64,000 nt of DNA from Bradyrhizobium campsiandrae (GTDB lineage Bacteria; Pseudomonadota; Alphaproteobacteria; Rhizobiales; Xanthobacteraceae), in assembly GCF_014529705.1 (NCBI RefSeq), contig NZ_JAANIH010000003.1:124001-188000 (forward strand), in the 5' to 3' direction. Shown here in pieces: positions 8,620 through 17,186 of this stretch. Position numbers and translations under genes: made by a program. The first letter of the stretch is position 1, and each line of letters opens with the position of its first letter. The notes under the pieces were generated by a model that worked only from the letters and a program-made list of their open reading frames with translations, was not told the DNA's origin and made no database searches.

Positions 8620-9396
8620 CTATGACGAGCCGTCAGTACAGAAGAACACAGGCATGCCGAATTGATCGGAATTCTTGTAACGAACGGCGATGCGCTCGTT
8701 CGCGTCGCCGCCAAAGGTATCGCCGTCTTTGAGCACGCGCCCGTGCTCGATGAGATAGACGACGAGTCCTTCCACCCTTTCGAGCAGCGCGTCGAGCGGC
8801 AGCCTCGACGTCTCGAACTGGATCTCGCGGTCGACAAAAGCAGTCAACCCCATGGTTACAGCCCCGATGCCTGTTCGCGTGCGGAAAGGCAGGACATCGA
8901 CCCAGAGCGGGAAAGGATAGTCTGGAAACGGGGCGAAGGATTGCCTGGACAGGTCCAGCCAAAGATCTGCTGGACGCGCGACCTTGGTGTCCCACACGAC
9001 AGCCCGGCATTCCGCCACGGTCGCGATCAAAGCGCCGATAACAGCTGTCATCAGACGAGCCTCGGACAATAGTGTCTGGTTTTGCCCGACCACAGAGACG
9101 AGCAAATGACCGCGGTGTCGCGCTGCGACGGTGTTCGCCTCGGGCCAGGCCGTAGTCGCGCGCGACCATAACCCTGGATCCTGCGGAATGGGCGCCGGCA
9201 TTGACATGACCACGATCAGTTGATCACCGCAGCGAAGAACCGACCCACCGTCAGACCCCTGGCCGACGTCCGAAGCGCCGACATCTATCTCCGTTGCCAA
9301 TTCCGGGTGCCGCCTGCGAACCGCCTCGGCAAGCGCGACCATGTCAGGGGTAACTGGTCTCTCCAGCAAGACAAGCGCAAGAAACGACGTACTCAT
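8620..9396 (-). CDS. DUF4261 domain protein, LexA box upstream
   Basis: 258 residues from ATG 9396 (GAGGCGGTG before it). The N-terminus MSTSFLALVLLERP, CGDQLIVVMSMPAPIP, AVVWDTKVARPADLW, LWVDVLPFRT and the C-terminal GDTFGGDANERIAVRY block match the DUF4261 plan. The biochemical role is unknown; such genes often occur in polymorphic-toxin and secretion loci. A GTTC-N7-GTTC box lies 65 nt upstream behind a TTGACT element, so expression is probably DNA-damage inducible. It sits beside the Imm11 gene. Confidence 0.75.
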   Translation of the reverse strand: MSTSFLALVLLERPVTPDMVALAEAVRRRHPELATEIDVGASDVGQGSDGGSVLRCGDQLIVVMSMPAPIPQDPGLWSRATTAWPEANTVAARHRGHLLVSVVGQNQTLLSEARLMTAVIGALIATVAECRAVVWDTKVARPADLWLDLSRQSFAPFPDYPFPLWVDVLPFRTRTGIGAVTMGLTAFVDREIQFETSRLPLDALLERVEGLVVYLIEHGRVLKDGDTFGGDANERIAVRYKNSDQFGMPVFFCTDGSS

Positions 9397-9460
9397 CACC
9401 GCCTCAATTTGGATCGAACGTAACGTATGGTCATGATCGTTTCGACCAGAGGTTGGTTTG

Positions 9461-9483
9461 GAACATAAAGGGAACAAAGTCAA
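9461..9483 (-). promoter_or_regulatory. LexA (SOS) box and -35 element upstream of the DUF4261 gene
   Basis: GAAC-ATAAAGG-GAAC at 9461-9475 is a perfect alphaproteobacterial LexA box (GTTC-N7-GTTC on the minus strand). TTGACT at 9478-9483 on the minus strand precedes it by 2 nt. Confidence 0.75.
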
Positions 9484-9558
9484 TTCTTTTTTACGGCAGG
9501 ATCGCGACCGGATGCCGGACGAGAGCAGCGCGCTACGCCAGTCAGGACGGTGGCATCG

Positions 9559-9646
9559 AAAAGCCCGCGGCGAATGTTTTCCGCCGCGGGCTGAACCAAA
9601 TTCTTCGATGATGCCATTCTGCCAGTGTTTTGCCCGACGGGTCAAG
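9559..9646 (-). repeat. Repeat module copy 3
   Basis: Core 9604-9646, hairpin GCCCGCGGCG / CGCCGCGGGC then TTTT on the minus strand. The -35-like site is TTGACC. Flank beyond the core matches copy 4 (GATAAACCGAAA-GGCTCC). It lies upstream of the LexA box and DUF4261 gene. Confidence 0.85.
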
Positions 9647-9768
9647 GCTAATTTTGATAAACCGAAATGGCTCCAAGCCCTGGGCGAGGGCTCCTTGCGG
9701 CGAGGTGGCATTCCGAACACGACCAATCGATCCGCCAGCGCCGACCTCTTCCACGTGGTCCCTGGCGC

Positions 9769-9890
9769 AACCTTGTCGGCCGCCCCGCCCGCACCAGCGT
9801 CTCATCCGGATCGGACAGCTCAAACTGGTACATCCCCCACGGCTTGTCCTCGGGTGTTTGCTGAAACTCTCGCGCCGCGGCGTTCGGAGA
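9769..9890 (-). pseudogene. Fragment of a VOC/glyoxalase-family protein
   Basis: On the minus strand one frame reads EDKPWGMYQFELSDPDETL then VRAGRP, the standard C-terminal signature of vicinal-oxygen-chelate proteins (PWGxxxFxxxDPDGxLxRxG). No start or N-terminal half is present, so this is probably a decayed remnant. Confidence 0.4.
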
Positions 9891-9943
9891 TGGGAGCGCG
9901 AGGTCCGCACGGCAACGCCGTCCCGAGCGCGACGGCCGCGCTG

Positions 9944-10042
9944 TCAGCCGGCGCCGCCGATCAGTCTGTCGAAACCGACCAGGGCGCCGAACACGGCGCC
10001 GGTGACGATGATGAAGGCGGCAACATACCAGATGCTTTTCAT
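9944..10042 (-). CDS. 32-residue single-TM small protein
   Basis: ATG 10042 to TGA 9944. The sequence MKSIWYVAAFIIVTGAVFGA then LVGFDRLIGGAG is one hydrophobic helix with a polar end. No clear RBS. It lies about 65 nt downstream (minus direction) of repeat copy 4. Function unknown. Confidence 0.5.
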   Translation of the reverse strand: MKSIWYVAAFIIVTGAVFGALVGFDRLIGGAG

Positions 10043-10105
10043 GCCGGGTTAATTCGCAGCGGCCCGGATGGTTCTGCGCGCGGCGATCTCGCCTCATCTG
10101 ACGCG

Positions 10106-10198
10106 AGGCCCGCGACGACGCGGCGGATGCTCCGCCTTGCGGGCCGCACGCGATTTTCGATGATGCCAGTGTGCCAGTGTTTTGCCCGACGGGTCAAG
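10106..10198 (-). repeat. Repeat module copy 4
   Basis: Core 10156-10198, hairpin 10106-10135 (GGCCCGC .. GCGGGCC, with inner GGCGGA/TCCGCC). This copy lacks the T-run. TTGACC intact. Confidence 0.8.
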
Positions 10199-10345
10199 CG
10201 ATTTTATGATAAACCGAAACGGCTCCGGCGCGCGACGGGGCTTCTGCGCCGGAGCCGCCATTCCAGCCGGCCAATCGGCGGTTATGCCGGCGCGAAACAA
10301 AAGCCGCTGGGAACCGAAGGTTCCTAAGGTGGCGCGCGAGCGCCC

Positions 10346-10537
10346 TCACGCCTCGTTCAGTCCGGCGCCGCGATCGACCACGGCCGCTTCGCCCTTGGGC
10401 GTGAGCTCGTAGGTGTCGCCGTCCTTCTGCACATAGCCGTCGGCGATGAGCCGGAACAGCGCCTCGTGCCGGTCATCGCTGAAGGCGATGGACTGGCCGA
10501 TGTCGCAGAGCATGGCGATGTCGGCGTCTGTGAGCAT
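10346..10537 (-). CDS. Small winged-helix-like hypothetical protein
   Basis: 63 residues from ATG 10537 behind GGAGGAAG. The sequence (DADIAMLCDIGQSI, ALFRLIADGYV, YELTPKGEAAV) has the look of a short wHTH: a helix pair followed by a LIADGYV-x-YELTPKG wing. DNA binding is a guess. A similar small fold is seen at 51279. Repeat copy 5 ends about 85 nt upstream. Confidence 0.7.
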   Translation of the reverse strand: MLTDADIAMLCDIGQSIAFSDDRHEALFRLIADGYVQKDGDTYELTPKGEAAVVDRGAGLNEA

Positions 10538-10624
10538 GAGCTTCCTCCGGACTTACAATCATCCGGAGCCGCTGCCGGTTCCTGCGCGACAGAAGGCGCG
10601 ATGCCGCCGCGGCATCAAGGCAGC

Positions 10625-10713
10625 AAAAAGCCCGCTGCGGATCGTCTCCGCGCGGGCCGAGCGTCGCTTCTGCAATGATGGGATGATGCCAGTGTTTTGC
10701 CCGACATGTCAAA
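10625..10713 (-). repeat. Repeat module copy 5
   Basis: Core 10674-10713 (partly diverged: CATCATT in place of CATCATC), hairpin 10631-10657 followed by five T on the minus strand. TTGACA intact. It lies upstream of the 63-residue gene. Confidence 0.8.
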
Positions 10714-10838
10714 GCTCAAAACGCGGGACGAGATGCGTCGGTCCTCCCAGCTCAATATGTGGTGCGCAAGGGGCTTGCTTCAAGCCTCTCACCTCGGTGT
10801 AGACCCCCCGCCTCATCACCAAGCCGAGGGGCCGCCAC

Positions 10839-12368
10839 ATGCCGATGATGCATCCAACGCCACGCGCGCACGCCAGCACCGCGCAACCGCGCGGCCTGGC
10901 GCCGGACCATCACATCGTGATCGCCGGCGGCGGGCCGACCGGATTGATGCTGGCGGCGGAGCTGGCGCTCGCCGGTTGCGACGTTGCCATCCTCGAGCGG
11001 CGCGACAGCCAGAATCTCATGGGCATGCGGGCCGGCGGCCTGCACGCGCGCAGCATCGAGATGCTCGATCAGCGCGGCGTCGCCGAGCGCTTCCTGCGCG
11101 AGGGGACGATCACCCAGCTCGCGGGCTTTGCCTGGACGCGGCTCGACATCGGCGACCTGCCGACCCGCCATGCTTACGGCCTCGCGCTGCGGCAGAGCCA
11201 CATCGAGCGCATCCTGGCCGATTGGGTCACCGAGCTCGGCGTGCCGATCTATCGCGGCTGCGAGGTGAGCGATGTGGTGCAGGACGAGGCTCATGTCGAG
11301 GTGACGCTCGCCGGCGGGAAACGCCTGCGCGCGGATTACCTGGTCGGCTGCGACGGCGGCCGCAGCCTGGTGCGCAAGCAAGCCGGCATCGAATTCGCCG
11401 GGACGGATGCGACGCTCAGCAACCTCATGGCCGAGGTCGCCATGCGGCAGGCGCCCGCGTGGGGCCTGCGTCACGACGCGCTCGGCTTTCACGGTCTCAG
11501 CCGGACCGAGAACGGCCGCGTGCTGGTGGTGATGACGGAGGCGATGATCGATCGCCGCGGCGAGCCCACTTTAAGCGATCTCAGCGCGGCGCTCATCGCC
11601 GTCTACGGCACCGATTTCGGCGTCCACAGCCCGTCCTGGATCTCGCGTTTCACCGATGCGGCACGGCAGGCCGTCGCGTATCGACGCGGACGCGTGCTGC
11701 TGGCCGGCGATGCCGCTCATATCCATCACTCGGTCGGCGGACAGGGCCTCAACACCGGCCTGCAGGACGCCTTCAATCTCGGCTGGAAGCTGGCGCTGGT
11801 GGCGAAGGGCCTGGCGCCTGACAGCCTGCTCGACAGCTACCATGCCGAGCGCCATCCCGTGGCCGCGCGCGTGCTGCGCAACACCAGGGCGCAGATCGCC
11901 CTGCTCCGCCGCGATGACGACGGCCGCAGGGCCGCGCGCGAGATCGTTGCCGAATTGCTCGCGATGGACGAGCCGCGCCAGCGCTTCGGCGCGATGATGA
12001 GCGGGCTCGATATCCGCTATGATCTCGGCGACGGGCATCCCCTGCTCGGCCGTCGCGTGCCCGATCTGGCGTTGACGGCCGAGGGCCGCTCGGTGCGGCT
12101 GTTCACGCTGCTGCACGATGCCCGCGGCGCGTTGCTGAATTTCGGCGGGCTTGATCCGCGCGACATCTCGCCCGACATTTCGCTTTGGGCCGCTCGCGTC
12201 ATGCGCATCAACGCCTCGTGCGATGACGCATGGGAGCTTCCCTGCATCGGAGCGATCACAGCGCCCAAGGCCGTGCTGGTGCGACCCGACGGGCACGTGG
12301 CCTGGGTCGGCGATGATGGCACAAGTGGACTCGTGGAGACGCTGACGAGCTGGTTCGGCGCCGCGTGA
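10839..12368 (+). CDS. FAD-dependent aromatic monooxygenase (group A, PheA/TfdB type)
   Basis: 509 residues. FAD-binding GGGPTG at 30-35; second FAD/NADPH motif VGCDGGRSLVRK near 170; and GDAAHIHHSVGGQGLNTG near 288, all diagnostic of class A flavoprotein hydroxylases. The C-terminal thioredoxin-like region (from about 400) is typical of the phenol hydroxylase branch, so the full architecture is present. The likely reaction is NAD(P)H- and O2-dependent ring hydroxylation; the substrate cannot be inferred. It stands alone, with a strong terminator behind it and no catabolic partners. Confidence 0.9.
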   Translation: MPMMHPTPRAHASTAQPRGLAPDHHIVIAGGGPTGLMLAAELALAGCDVAILERRDSQNLMGMRAGGLHARSIEMLDQRGVAERFLREGTITQLAGFAWTRLDIGDLPTRHAYGLALRQSHIERILADWVTELGVPIYRGCEVSDVVQDEAHVEVTLAGGKRLRADYLVGCDGGRSLVRKQAGIEFAGTDATLSNLMAEVAMRQAPAWGLRHDALGFHGLSRTENGRVLVVMTEAMIDRRGEPTLSDLSAALIAVYGTDFGVHSPSWISRFTDAARQAVAYRRGRVLLAGDAAHIHHSVGGQGLNTGLQDAFNLGWKLALVAKGLAPDSLLDSYHAERHPVAARVLRNTRAQIALLRRDDDGRRAAREIVAELLAMDEPRQRFGAMMSGLDIRYDLGDGHPLLGRRVPDLALTAEGRSVRLFTLLHDARGALLNFGGLDPRDISPDISLWAARVMRINASCDDAWELPCIGAITAPKAVLVRPDGHVAWVGDDGTSGLVETLTSWFGAA

Positions 12369-12384
12369 CATCGGCGGAGACGCC

Positions 12385-12424
12385 ACACAGGAGCAAGCTC
12401 TTCAAGGCTTGCTCCTGTGTTCAA
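12385..12424 (+). terminator. Terminator after the monooxygenase gene
   Basis: Perfect 14-bp inverted repeat (ACACAGGAGCAAGC / GCTTGCTCCTGTGT) with an 8-nt loop, followed by TCAAAA. It is symmetrical and could serve both strands. Confidence 0.75.
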
Positions 12425-12648
12425 AAGTGTACTTTGGAAGCCGTTCGCGCAAAATGAGTAAGTGGCTCAAAAGGCTGAAATGACACGTCAAAAACAGCGC
12501 GCAGATTTCTTGGACGAGCTATCAAATGATGAAGACTCTGATCGAAACGAGGCGTAGAGTTAATCATCACCGCAAGGTCCTCCGGCAGATATCGGTGATG
12601 AGAACGCCCGATCGCGCTCCCGCCTTTCTCGAACATGGGAGCAATGCC

Positions 12649-12849
12649 ATGTTGAAGCGGCGTCGTTTCAAGCAGACCAGGACACTCCACGAGCGGCTCA
12701 CAGACGAAGCCGCGCAGCTTCGCGAGCAGGCGCGCGCGCTGAGCCCCGGACATCGCCGCGAGCTGCTGCTGCGCCGTGCGCGGCAGGACGAGATGGCGAT
12801 CCAGATCGAGGCCTGGCTGCATTCGCCCGGCCTGAGGGCGCCGACATGA
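12649..12849 (+). CDS. Small Bradyrhizobium-type hypothetical protein
   Basis: 66 residues from ATG 12649 (GGGAGC upstream); an ORF start at 12526 has no RBS. Basic helical protein (LKRRRFKQTRTLHERL, then QLREQARALSPGHRRELL, IEAWLHSPGL). This family is frequent in Bradyrhizobium genomes as a lone ORFan. The stop overlaps the next start (ATGA), implying coupling. Function unknown. Confidence 0.75.
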   Translation: MLKRRRFKQTRTLHERLTDEAAQLREQARALSPGHRRELLLRRARQDEMAIQIEAWLHSPGLRAPT

Positions 12850-13040
12850 ACCAGCAGCAATATCGCGCCTACCTGGTCGGCGAGGACGGCGTCTTCCGCT
12901 CCGCGGAGGCTTTCGAGGCGACGTCCGACAGCTCCGCTCTCGCGCACGCGCGGCAATTCGCCCGTCGCGGCAATGTCGAGGTCTGGCAGCTCGGTCGGAA
13001 GATCGGCCTGCTGAAAGGCGCCTGGCCGCCCGAGGCCTGA
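12846..13040 (+). CDS. Small hypothetical protein, coupled downstream gene
   Basis: 64 residues, start overlapping the previous stop by ATGA. Sequence runs YRAYLVGEDGVFRSAEAFEA, DSSALAHARQFA, EVWQLGRKIGLL: a compact beta-alpha-beta-like domain. Common among Rhizobiales small proteins; function unknown. Confidence 0.75.
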   Translation: MNQQQYRAYLVGEDGVFRSAEAFEATSDSSALAHARQFARRGNVEVWQLGRKIGLLKGAWPPEA

Positions 13041-13232
13041 CCAGGGCCTCCACGCTCCGCGGCGAGATCGCGGCAACGCCCGCCAGTCCCTGCGCAACGA
13101 TGATCGTCACGCGACACGCCTCCTGCGATCGAAGGAGGCTGTGTGCGCGTCATCACGGAGGCACGCGTCACCATCGTCTATCAGTCATTCCACGACGACA
13201 TTCTGCTTCAAACCAAACAGAACAGGTGGACC

Positions 13233-13766
13233 ATGACGAAGACGGCGATGATCACGAAGATGGCGGCCGCGATTGCTTTGGCGGGCGTGGCGGCAGCTCT
13301 TGCAAACAACCCGGCGCAGGCCGGCTGGGGTCCGAACGGACAATATGGCAACGCCCAGGTCCAGCCCGGCCCCGGCGGCTATGGCGGCAACGGCGGCAAT
13401 CACCCCGTCGTGGTCGTGCCCGGCCCGCGCCCGCTTCCGCCGCAGGTGGTGGTCTATCCGCGGCCGGTGCCGCCCCCGGTCATCGTGCGGCCGGTCCCGG
13501 TGCCTGTCGTCGTCAACAGGCCGGTCTATGTCCCCTCGCCGCCGGTGGTGGAGAAGACGGTGGTCGTGCAGCGGCCCGTGGTGGCGGCTGCGCCCGCGCC
13601 GGTCGTGGCGCCGGCTCCCGTCGTCAACAACAATTGCAACTGCCTCGTGAAGGAATATCCGCAGGCCGGCGTCGTCGTGTTCAGGGATATCTGCACCAAG
13701 GAGAGCGCGACCTACAGCAATCTGCCGCAGCAGACCACGCAGGCCGTGCTGCCCCCGACGCAGTAA
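13233..13766 (+). CDS. Secreted proline/valine-rich protein
   Basis: 177 residues from ATG 13233 (AGGTGGA upstream). Signal peptide MTKTAMITKMAAAIALAGVA followed by AALANNPAQA. Then Gly/Asn-rich and Pro-Val-rich low complexity (PVPPPVIVRPVPVPVVV), ending in a small domain with NNNCNCLVKEY and a lone Cys in RDICTKES. Likely an envelope-associated protein of unknown function. Confidence 0.8.
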   Translation: MTKTAMITKMAAAIALAGVAAALANNPAQAGWGPNGQYGNAQVQPGPGGYGGNGGNHPVVVVPGPRPLPPQVVVYPRPVPPPVIVRPVPVPVVVNRPVYVPSPPVVEKTVVVQRPVVAAAPAPVVAPAPVVNNNCNCLVKEYPQAGVVVFRDICTKESATYSNLPQQTTQAVLPPTQ

Positions 13767-13838
13767 TCGCGCAGGACCCGAAACGAGATATGAACGCGGC
13801 AGGATCTCCCGCCGCGTTCATGTCTTTCCGGTGCGCGG

Positions 13839-14096
13839 TTAGGCCGCTTGCCGCAGCTCCGCGGCAGGGGCGAGGCGCGTTTCCAAAAGCGCAATCGAGG
13901 TGCGCAAATTGTCCCGGCGCGCGCGCAGCGCGTGGGCCAGCATCGAATAGGTGGCGCTGCCGGGGTCGGCATTGCCGGAATTGCGCTCCTCCTCGGCAAT
14001 GTCTCTCTCCAGCATCTCGACCCGCCAGTGCAGGTCGGAGATCAGCGCGTGGAGCTGCAAGGACGCGGTCGCTTCGAAACGGGACGTTGACTGCAT
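13839..14096 (-). CDS. Small coiled-coil-like hypothetical protein
   Basis: 85 residues, ATG 14096 behind GAGG. Mostly helical: LHALISDLHWRVEMLERDIAEEE, then RARRDNLRTSIALLETRLAP. The heptad pattern suggests a two-helix coiled coil. No function recognised. Confidence 0.7.
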   Translation of the reverse strand: MQSTSRFEATASLQLHALISDLHWRVEMLERDIAEEERNSGNADPGSATYSMLAHALRARRDNLRTSIALLETRLAPAAELRQAA

Positions 14097-14200
14097 GTGA
14101 TCGCCTCAATGTGGGACGGCCCGACTGGCCGGGCCGTCATTGAGACGACATTCAGCAAGAGCGATGCCAGCCCTGCCGGGACACCGGAGCCAGGCGCACC

Positions 14201-14449
14201 TCACTCCTCCGCCAGCTTCCGTTCGATATAGGCATCCACCGTCTCGGCGAACGAGCGCTGCACGCCAACCGAGCTGACATGCAGCTCGAGCGCATCCTGC
14301 TGGAGCTCGCGCAGCCCGCGCCTGCGGGCGCTGACCGGCGCCATCGCCAGATAGTCGTCAATGGCGCTGATCGCCAGCGGGATGCCTTTCGGATCTCCCC
14401 GCGCAATCAGCAAACGCAGGAAACTCAGGCAATCGGCCAAACCCGGCAT
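14201..14449 (-). CDS. Small helical hypothetical protein
   Basis: 82 residues, ATG 14449. Starts MPGLADCLSFLRLLIARGDP, has ISAIDDYLAM and ends DAYIERKLAEE. It lies 12 nt downstream of the 38-residue ORF on the same strand. No known domain seen. Confidence 0.65.
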   Translation of the reverse strand: MPGLADCLSFLRLLIARGDPKGIPLAISAIDDYLAMAPVSARRRGLRELQQDALELHVSSVGVQRSFAETVDAYIERKLAEE

Positions 14450-14460
14450 GGGTTAATATC

Positions 14461-14577
14461 TCAGCCTTGCTGCGACTTGGGCTTTGACTCGGGCCTGGGC
14501 TTCCTGACGGGCTCGGCATGGGTCCCGAACAACGCCAGCAGCAACGCGACTTCTTCCTTAGAACCAACCTGGATCAT
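14461..14577 (-). CDS. 38-residue microprotein
   Basis: ATG 14577 preceded by AAGGAGAAAGCC, one of the best RBS in the region. The sequence begins MIQVGSKEEVALLLALFGTH and ends in a Pro/Lys tail with KPKSQQG. The stop lies 12 nt before the next gene. Likely translated; function unknown. Confidence 0.65.
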   Translation of the reverse strand: MIQVGSKEEVALLLALFGTHAEPVRKPRPESKPKSQQG

Positions 14578-14733
14578 GGCTTTCTCCTTTTCGCTCCGTT
14601 GGTCGGTTCCACCAGCGAGGGAGTTCAGGACGATCTGGTTTCAGGACTGTTTCAAGGCTGTTTCGTCGCAACGGCCGGCCGGATCGCGCGCGACCGACGT
14701 CGGAAGGCCGATCCATCAGCCAGCGGGAGCGCA

Positions 14734-14946
14734 TTAAGGGCGCGGCGACACGCGGCGCAGAACCCGGACCGGAGCGGGATCCCTGCGGACCGGCGCCTCG
14801 GCTCCCGCGATCTTCTTTGCGCCCTCCGGTTCGGCTCGATAGGCCAGCGCTTCCGCCATCCAGCGGGCCCAGCCCGGCGAGCGCGGCATTGGCTCTGACT
14901 GCGAGGACACAGGCACGGAGAGAACGCCTGGCATTTTCCGGCTCAT
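14734..14946 (-). CDS. Small basic hypothetical protein
   Basis: 70 residues. The start overlaps the previous stop (ATGA), so it is co-translated with the 129-residue gene. Contains PRSPGWARWMAEALAYRAEP and an Arg/Pro tail. No known domain. Confidence 0.6.
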   Translation of the reverse strand: MSRKMPGVLSVPVSSQSEPMPRSPGWARWMAEALAYRAEPEGAKKIAGAEAPVRRDPAPVRVLRRVSPRP

Positions 14947-15332
14947 CGCAGCTTCTCCTCGCCACTCGTATCAAGGTGAGGCATCTCCGCTGTGCCCGAT
15001 GTCTCGATCCGGTTGGCGGCAGGCGACGGATTATCCGGATGCACGATCACGCGTTCGATCCGCGTCAGCAGCTCCAACGGGCCTTGACTGTTCGCCAATG
15101 GTTGGGCCGGCTTGCCCCAGCCGCGATCGAGCAGCTCCTTTGCGGCCGCCACACGCGCGAACGCGTTTGCGGTCTCTCTCACCATGATGGAGGACAGCAC
15201 GTGAACGGCCGTCTCGGTCCTGCTCCTCGCCAAGGCCTGAATGTCGGCCAAGGTGGGGGCCATGTAGTCTTCGCTCGTCATTGGCTGCGCGACATGCTGG
15301 TAGACGGGTATCCGTCTCCTGATCCTGGTCAT
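14943..15332 (-). CDS. Paralogue of the terminase-adjacent small protein
   Basis: 129 residues from ATG 15332 (GAGGAG 7 nt before). It shares with the 5072 gene the blocks LARSRTETAVHVLSSIM, AAAKELLDRGWGKPAQP and LLTRIERVIVHPD. It therefore belongs to the same prophage-derived family though no other phage gene is near. Repeat copy 6 places a terminator-like hairpin only about 40 nt upstream of its start. Confidence 0.75.
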   Translation of the reverse strand: MTRIRRRIPVYQHVAQPMTSEDYMAPTLADIQALARSRTETAVHVLSSIMVRETANAFARVAAAKELLDRGWGKPAQPLANSQGPLELLTRIERVIVHPDNPSPAANRIETSGTAEMPHLDTSGEEKLR

Positions 15333-15371
15333 TTCAAATCTCCTCAAATGGGCAATTGCGTCTCCGGCAAC

Positions 15372-15463
15372 AAAAAGCCCGCGGCGGATGTTTCCGGCGC
15401 GGGTGAACCAAACTCGTTTCGATGATGGCATTCTGCCAGTGTTTTTGCCCGACGTGTCAAACG
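15372..15463 (-). repeat. Repeat module copy 6
   Basis: Core 15418-15463 (one extra T in TTTTT), hairpin 15376-15402 plus a five-T run on the minus strand. The flank on the far side (GAAGGGAT then TGAAGTCAGC) is shared with copy 7, about 35 bp beyond the core. Confidence 0.85.
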
Positions 15464-15572
15464 AAGGGATTGGTCGACGCCTGAAGTCAGCCTCGAGGCC
15501 GGTGTCAGACGGGCGTTGCCCCATCACCGGCTTGACCGCTATGGGCCAAGTTCGGAAATTCAAACGAGCCAA

Positions 15573-15597
15573 TGAAAAAGCCGCCCTTAGGCGGCTC
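15573..15597 (-). terminator. Terminator of the PEP-CTERM gene
   Basis: Minus strand: GGAGCCGCC TAAG GGCGGCTTTTTC. Classic stem with a T-run, 27 nt after the stop at 15624. Confidence 0.9.
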
Positions 15598-15623
15598 CAT
15601 GTTTTTGATACGGTTGATAAAGA

Positions 15624-16226
15624 TCAGGCGGTTGCCAATGCAGGCCTTGCCTTTCGACGCACCGAGAGCCAACCAAGACCGCAGAAGCCGAGCAACATCA
15701 TGGCCCAGGTGGAGGGTTCGGGGACGGCAGAGGCGATAGGTTGATTTCCGCTCATCGGCAAGAACGGATCAGGTGCTCCCGCAACTAGGATAGTAATTCC
15801 AGCGCCTCCTGCTCCGCACAAGCCAGCCGACGCGGTTTGAAAACACAAAGTGTCTCCAGCGCCAGTGTAAAATTTGAGAGCGTCGGCTTCCGGGCTGGAA
15901 AAATCGAAGAAAACCTGAGTGTTCGTGACCGAGATCGTATGTCCCGAAGGGTTGCCTACAGCCACATATGCATTGTTGCCCGTCGAGGAGCCGATCAACG
16001 TCGCGCTATACGCTCCCTCGGTAAGCACGAAGCGAAATGGAGCGCCGACGTCGCTGTTGTAATTCGAATTGGTGAAAGCGCTAAAGAAGCCGGTCGCTGT
16101 CGCGCCCGGAATCTTAATATCAACGTAGAAAGGAATGTATTCAGACAAGGCCACGCTTGCTGATGCGCCTGCAGTGAAAGATGTCAGCGCAATGAACGTC
16201 GAGGCGATTGCAGTTACTATTTTCAT
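15624..16226 (-). CDS. PEP-CTERM sorting-domain protein
   Basis: 200 residues from ATG 16226 behind GGGGGAG. Signal peptide (MKIVTAIASTFIALTSFTAG) and C-terminal VPEPSTWAMMLLGFCGLGW then SVRRK: the PEP box, TM helix and basic tail recognised by the exosortase/PEP-CTERM system. The body is beta-rich (YSATLIGSSTGNNAYVAVGN). It is exported and probably cleaved at the PEP box. It is flanked on both sides by repeat copies 6 and 7 and has its own terminator. Confidence 0.9.
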   Translation of the reverse strand: MKIVTAIASTFIALTSFTAGASASVALSEYIPFYVDIKIPGATATGFFSAFTNSNYNSDVGAPFRFVLTEGAYSATLIGSSTGNNAYVAVGNPSGHTISVTNTQVFFDFSSPEADALKFYTGAGDTLCFQTASAGLCGAGGAGITILVAGAPDPFLPMSGNQPIASAVPEPSTWAMMLLGFCGLGWLSVRRKARPALATA

Positions 16227-16410
16227 TTGAAACTCCCCCAATTAAATATGCTGAATTCTGTCCTATATTGGAACTCATGGGCAAGGGGAAATTGCCTCGT
16301 TTTGTCACTTTTTCCCGAACCGCCTCTTGATGAGCCAAAACTTAGATTAGTCGTTCTTACTCGCGCAACTATAGGTTACCCGCGGCTAAGAAGGCTGTTA
16401 ACGAGCAAAC

Positions 16411-16497
16411 AAAAGCCCGCTTCGGGCTGCTCCGCGCGGGCTACCCGAACTTTTCGATGATGCCATTCTGCCGGTGTTTTGCCCGACGTGTCAAACG
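16411..16497 (-). repeat. Repeat module copy 7
   Basis: Core 16453-16497, hairpin 16415-16441 (GCCCGC .. GCGGGC) followed by TTTT on the minus strand. Same far flank as copy 6. The rest of 16227-16608 has no gene. Confidence 0.85.
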
Positions 16498-16608
16498 AAG
16501 GGATGGATCAACGTATGAAGTCAGCATGCATCGGCAAATGCCGGACATAGGTTAAAGACGATCAATGCGACGGCGTCGCCAACTTCGCCTTGGGCAGGAG
16601 GGCCGCTC

Positions 16609-16806
16609 ATGAGAAAGCCGACGCAAGTTTTGTTCGGGAAGCGCAAGCTCAAATCGATCGACGACATCGAGCACAGGCTCGCAGCGGTCAATGAGATGCA
16701 ACGGTTGCTGGAGCTCGAATCCTCGCCTCCCTTGGCAAACTCCGCCTATCGAAAGCCACCGGCAAAGAGGGCCAGCGCGAGATCCAACGAAGCTAGAGGC
16801 GATTAA
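16609..16806 (+). CDS. Small basic hypothetical protein
   Basis: 65 residues, ATG 16609 behind GGAGGG. MRKPTQVLFGKRKLKSIDDI then EMQRLLELE and a Lys/Arg/Ala tail. Short helical, no known domain. Confidence 0.6.
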   Translation: MRKPTQVLFGKRKLKSIDDIEHRLAAVNEMQRLLELESSPPLANSAYRKPPAKRASARSNEARGD

Positions 16807-16895
16807 ACATTTGTTGTATTCGGCGCGCGTGGCTTTGCATCGTTCCACGGTAGGAACAACGCCGACCCTGACGAATTGTTGCGCAGGAGGGCGCA

Positions 16896-17093
16896 ATGAA
16901 GCTTTTGGTGGAGTATTTGGAGCGAGCTGTTCAGCTCGAACGATTGGCAGCGAGCGAGGCCGACGCTGCCTTCAAACAACAATTGCAGACACAAGCGCAA
17001 GCCTATCGAAAGCTCGCTGCCAAACGAGCGAAAGATTACGGGTTGCCTGCGCCGAGCCCGTCTGAAGCGGCGCGTCTATCTTCAACCACCTGA
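16896..17093 (+). CDS. Small helical hypothetical protein
   Basis: 65 residues, ATG 16896 behind GGAGGG. Contains EYLERAVQLERLAASEADAA, then QLQTQAQAYRKLAAKRAKDYGLP, a helical hairpin frequent in Bradyrhizobium ORFans. Function unknown. Confidence 0.7.
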   Translation: MKLLVEYLERAVQLERLAASEADAAFKQQLQTQAQAYRKLAAKRAKDYGLPAPSPSEAARLSSTT

Positions 17094-17186
17094 CCGAGTC
17101 GAAATTCGCAGCGCCGACCAATCCATTGCATCGTCAGAGTCGTTCAATACACCTGAGACAGCCATTTATTTTTCAACGTTGTTCAG

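Noticed and set aside
10697..11821. 374-residue ORF overlapping the monooxygenase
   Set aside because: Different frame on the same strand; composition is of a shifted GC-rich frame, while the monooxygenase motifs are in the other frame.
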